A stretch of 7,892 nucleotides of DNA from positions 1 through 7,892 of the forward strand of contig SLOH01000103.1 in assembly GCA_007132595.1 (NCBI GenBank), written 5' to 3'. The translations under genes were made by a program, and so were the position numbers. The DNA is from Waddliaceae bacterium. GTDB taxonomy: Bacteria > Chlamydiota > Chlamydiia > Chlamydiales > SLOH01. The notes beneath the pieces were generated by a model. The model was not told the origin of the DNA. It saw only the letters and a program-made list of their open reading frames with translations, and searched no databases. Positions 4,984 to 7,892 of this stretch are shown here, piece after piece (within the stretch, counting starts at the first letter, position 1; the number at the start of each line of letters is the position of its first letter).

Positions 4984-7892
4984 AAACGGCGGGCCGATTG
5001 CCTGGATGACAAAGCATCATGTGGCTGCCAACCTTCTGCTCATCATCTTTATTCTCGGTGGGTTTCTTGTCACCCTTCAGATCAAACAAGAAGTGTTTCC
5101 GGAATTTGAGCTTCCGATCGTTCAAGTGGTCGTTCCGTACCCTGGGGCAAGTCCTGATGAAGTGGAAGAGGGTATTATCCTCGCCATCGAAGATGAAGTG
5201 CGCGGCATTGATGGAGTAAAAACAGTCACAAGCACCGCCTATGAAAATCAAGGAGTTGTCACCATTGAGCTTTTGCACGGCGCAAATAGCGGTAAAGCTC
5301 TGCAAGATGTGAAAAATCAAGTCGATCAAATTCAATCACTCCCGGAGGAGGCAGAGCGTCCGATCATCAACCTTCTCGAACCAAGGCGCCAAGTCATTTC
5401 GTTAATCCTTTATGGAGAAAGCGATCCGCTCACCCTTTTCAACTTAGCCGAGACTGTTCGTGAGGAAATCACGCAGATTGAGGAAATTACTCTGGTTGAA
5501 CTCCATGGTGTTCCCAATGTGGAAATATCCATCGAAATCCCGCAAAACAGACTACGGGCTTATAATTTAACACTTGAAGAGGTCGCAAGGATTGTAGAAA
5601 ATACCGCTCTTGATCTTCCGGCCGGAGGAATCCGCACACTATTTGGTGAAATTTTGCTTCGCACGCAGGAAAGGCGCGACCTTGCAAAGGAGTTTGAAGA
5701 CATTCCCATCATAGCAACAAGAGAGGGGGCTTCGATTCGACTGAGTGACATTGCAAATATCAAAGAGCAGTTTGAAGAGACTGATCAAGCGGCGTATTTT
5801 GACGGCTTTCCTGCGATACGTATTGATGTATTTAGAGTCGGAGACCAGACTCCCATGGACATCTCTGATAAAGTCCGGAAGTACACAGAGGATCTGCAAA
5901 AGTATCTTCCGGAAAATATTTATGTCACAACATGGAACGACAGCGCGGAGGTGTTTCGCGATCGCATTGGTCTTCTCATCCGCAATGCCGCTTTAGGTCT
6001 TGTCCTCGTTCTTATTCTTCTTGGACTCTTCTTAGAGCCTAGGCTCGCCTTTTGGGTCACCATCGGTATTCCCGCCTCAATTTTGGGCTCTTTTCTTCTC
6101 ATCCCCTTCACAGGCGCATCAATTAATATGATCGCTCTTTTTGCCTTCATTGTCACACTCGGTATCGTCGTTGACGATGCGGTCGTTGTGGGGGAAAACA
6201 TCTATTATAAGCGAGAAAAAGGAATGCCTTTTCTTCAAGCATCAATCGAGGGTGCAAAAGAGATCAGCGGCCCGATCACCTTTGCTGTTTTGACAAATAT
6301 TGTCGCCTTCCTCCCTTTACTCTATGTTCCGGGTACGATGGGAAGGCTTTTTATACAAATTCCCTCGATTACGATCTCTATTTTCTTAATTTCACTAGTC
6401 GAATCCCTTTTTGTCCTCCCGGCCCATCTCTCTTATGAGAATAAAAGATCAACGTTCTTTGACAAGCTCACAGTCGTAAGTAAAACCTTTGAAAAATATT
6501 TAAAACAGTTCATCGAAAGTATTTATGTTCCGATACTAAAACTTGCGATTCATTTTAGATACATCACAGTCAGTTGCGGGATTGCCCTTCTGATCTTAAC
6601 TGCTGGAGGGTACTTTGGAGGGCTGATTAGCTTTAGCTTTCTTCCTCGTGTGGATTCAGATATTATTTCCGCGCAAGCAACACTCCCCTATGGCTCGCCC
6701 ATAAGCACCTCTTACAGCGTCCAAAAGCAAATGATTCAAAGTGCAACGGATGTCATCGAGGAAAATGGGGGGCAAAACATATCGCGCGGCATCTACTCAC
6801 AAATCGGAACAAACCTCCCCGGAAGAGGGCCTGCGAATATGGCTGCATTTGCGACCGGAAGCCATCTTGTTGGAACACAAGTCTTCCTTGTTCCCTCCGA
6901 TCAACGAAAAATTTCAGGCGTTGAGTTTGCAAGACAGTGGCGAGACAAAGTGGGCAATCTTCTTGCGGTTGACACTATTGAATTTGTGGGTCATATCACA
7001 ACAGTGGAGGGCAAGCCCATTGAATTTGACTTAAGCCACTCCGATACATCCATACTTGAAGCAGCAGCAACAGAACTTGGCTCCTACCTCTCAAATTACA
7101 CAGGTGTCAAAGATATCTCAGATGGTGTTGCGGAAGGAAAACCGCAACTTTCTTTCAAGCTCACCCCAGAAGCTAGAAGTCTTGGTGTCACAGCCGGAGA
7201 GCTTGCCAGACAGGTTCGCAACAGTTTTTATGGCGCCGAGGCACTCCGACAACAACGCGGTCGCAATGAAATGAAAATCATGGTCCGCCTTCCAAAGGAA
7301 GAGCGTGAGCAAATACAGACGATTGAAGATTTAATTCTTCGAACCCCCGAGGGTGGAGAAATCACACTATCAGAGGCAGCAATCGTTGCCCAAGACCGCT
7401 CATACACGGAAATCAGGCGTTCAGACGGGAGGCGGATTACCCCTGTCAGTGCAGATGTAGAAGAGGCGGTTGCAAATGCCAATCAAGTTGTCCAGGATAT
7501 CATCCAAAACATCTTGCCAACCCTTATAGAAAAATATCCGGGTTTAACCTACCGACTGGGCGGTGAACAACAAGAGCAGCAAGAGTCTCTTGCAGCCATT
7601 GGAAATGGGTATATCTTTGCTCTCATTGGGATCTATACACTGCTAGCGATTCCTTTTCGCAGTTATACACAACCTCTGATCGTGATGTTCAGTATCCCCT
7701 TTGGAATTATTGGAGCAGTTATTGGTCACCTTTTACTAGGGTACGAGCTGTCAATTGTCTCGATGTTTGGAATGATTGCACTGTCAGGTGTCGTTGTCAA
7801 TGATTCACTCGTGCTGATTGTGACCGCAAACAACTTGTATCGTAAGGAAAGGTTCCCTCTTTTTAAGGCAACAATTGAGGCAAGTAAAAGGC
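4976..7892 (+). CDS. RND efflux permease subunit (AcrB/HAE1-like), 3' end cut by the window edge
   Basis: Proton-driven inner-membrane pump of the tripartite system. About 972 codons are present and open throughout; the family is usually 1020-1050 residues, so only the last part of the membrane domain is missing. TM1 is about 14-36, followed by the porter entry FPEFELPIVQVVVPYPGASPDEVE. TM2-TM6 run from about 339 to 485. TM4 carries GIVVDDAVVVGENI with Asp400-Asp401, equivalent to AcrB Asp407-Asp408. LPAHL is near 482 and TM7 at 529-550. The second porter half includes AEALRQQRGRNEMKIMVRLP, and TM8 starts near 877. In TM10 the motif is GVVVNDSLVLIV: Asn942-Asp943 stand where AcrB has Lys940-Asn941, as I recall for one RND subfamily. 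The ATG at 4976 has AAGGAG (4962-4967) at 8 bases and overlaps the adaptor gene by 8 bases. The substrate is unknown; multidrug or small lipophilic compounds are the default guess. Confidence 0.94.
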   Translation, partial: MSENGGPIAWMTKHHVAANLLLIIFILGGFLVTLQIKQEVFPEFELPIVQVVVPYPGASPDEVEEGIILAIEDEVRGIDGVKTVTSTAYENQGVVTIELLHGANSGKALQDVKNQVDQIQSLPEEAERPIINLLEPRRQVISLILYGESDPLTLFNLAETVREEITQIEEITLVELHGVPNVEISIEIPQNRLRAYNLTLEEVARIVENTALDLPAGGIRTLFGEILLRTQERRDLAKEFEDIPIIATREGASIRLSDIANIKEQFEETDQAAYFDGFPAIRIDVFRVGDQTPMDISDKVRKYTEDLQKYLPENIYVTTWNDSAEVFRDRIGLLIRNAALGLVLVLILLGLFLEPRLAFWVTIGIPASILGSFLLIPFTGASINMIALFAFIVTLGIVVDDAVVVGENIYYKREKGMPFLQASIEGAKEISGPITFAVLTNIVAFLPLLYVPGTMGRLFIQIPSITISIFLISLVESLFVLPAHLSYENKRSTFFDKLTVVSKTFEKYLKQFIESIYVPILKLAIHFRYITVSCGIALLILTAGGYFGGLISFSFLPRVDSDIISAQATLPYGSPISTSYSVQKQMIQSATDVIEENGGQNISRGIYSQIGTNLPGRGPANMAAFATGSHLVGTQVFLVPSDQRKISGVEFARQWRDKVGNLLAVDTIEFVGHITTVEGKPIEFDLSHSDTSILEAAATELGSYLSNYTGVKDISDGVAEGKPQLSFKLTPEARSLGVTAGELARQVRNSFYGAEALRQQRGRNEMKIMVRLPKEEREQIQTIEDLILRTPEGGEITLSEAAIVAQDRSYTEIRRSDGRRITPVSADVEEAVANANQVVQDIIQNILPTLIEKYPGLTYRLGGEQQEQQESLAAIGNGYIFALIGIYTLLAIPFRSYTQPLIVMFSIPFGIIGAVIGHLLLGYELSIVSMFGMIALSGVVVNDSLVLIVTANNLYRKERFPLFKATIEASKR

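Noticed and set aside
5019..7482. Several open frames of 60-100 codons on both strands inside the RND permease gene
   Set aside because: They are shadows of the long permease frame, which is open from 4976 to the window edge and matches RND motifs throughout.

Overview
The window carries five protein-coding genes and no RNA genes, insertion sequences, CRISPR arrays or phage genes that I can see. The organism is Gram-negative: it encodes an outer-membrane lipoprotein efflux channel, a periplasmic adaptor and an inner-membrane RND pump. Base composition is moderate to A+T-rich (hand-counted 60-base lines range from about 27 to 57% G+C). The phylum cannot be fixed from this sequence. An amoeba-associated chlamydia or an intracellular-type gammaproteobacterium would both fit, but that is only an impression.

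Layout. On the minus strand, 42-650 encodes a beta-class carbonic anhydrase with an apparent N-terminal signal peptide. A 190-base divergent intergenic region (651-840) follows, with a reasonable promoter for the rightward gene. On the plus strand, 841-2334 encodes a divergent papain-fold aminopeptidase of the bleomycin hydrolase / PepC family (C1B). After an 82-base, very A+T-rich gap with a perfect 10-bp A/T inverted repeat comes a tightly packed tripartite efflux operon. Its genes are the outer-membrane factor lipoprotein (2417-3826), the periplasmic adaptor (3820-4983) and the RND permease (4976 to the window edge, about 972 residues, only the C-terminal end missing). The genes overlap by 7 and 8 bases, so the three are probably translated together.

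How the genes work together. The three efflux genes should form one inner membrane-periplasm-outer membrane export machine driven by protons. The permease keeps the TM4 Asp-Asp pair but has Asn-Asp where AcrB has Lys-Asn in TM10. This marks a particular RND subfamily and not a broken pump. The carbonic anhydrase and the peptidase have no evident functional link to the pump or to each other. No regulator of the pump lies in the window.

I found no clear previously undescribed system. The points most worth a second look are the derived features of the C1B peptidase (altered active-site motifs, acidic insert, longer His-Asn spacing), the exported beta-carbonic anhydrase, and the A/T dyad ahead of the efflux operon.
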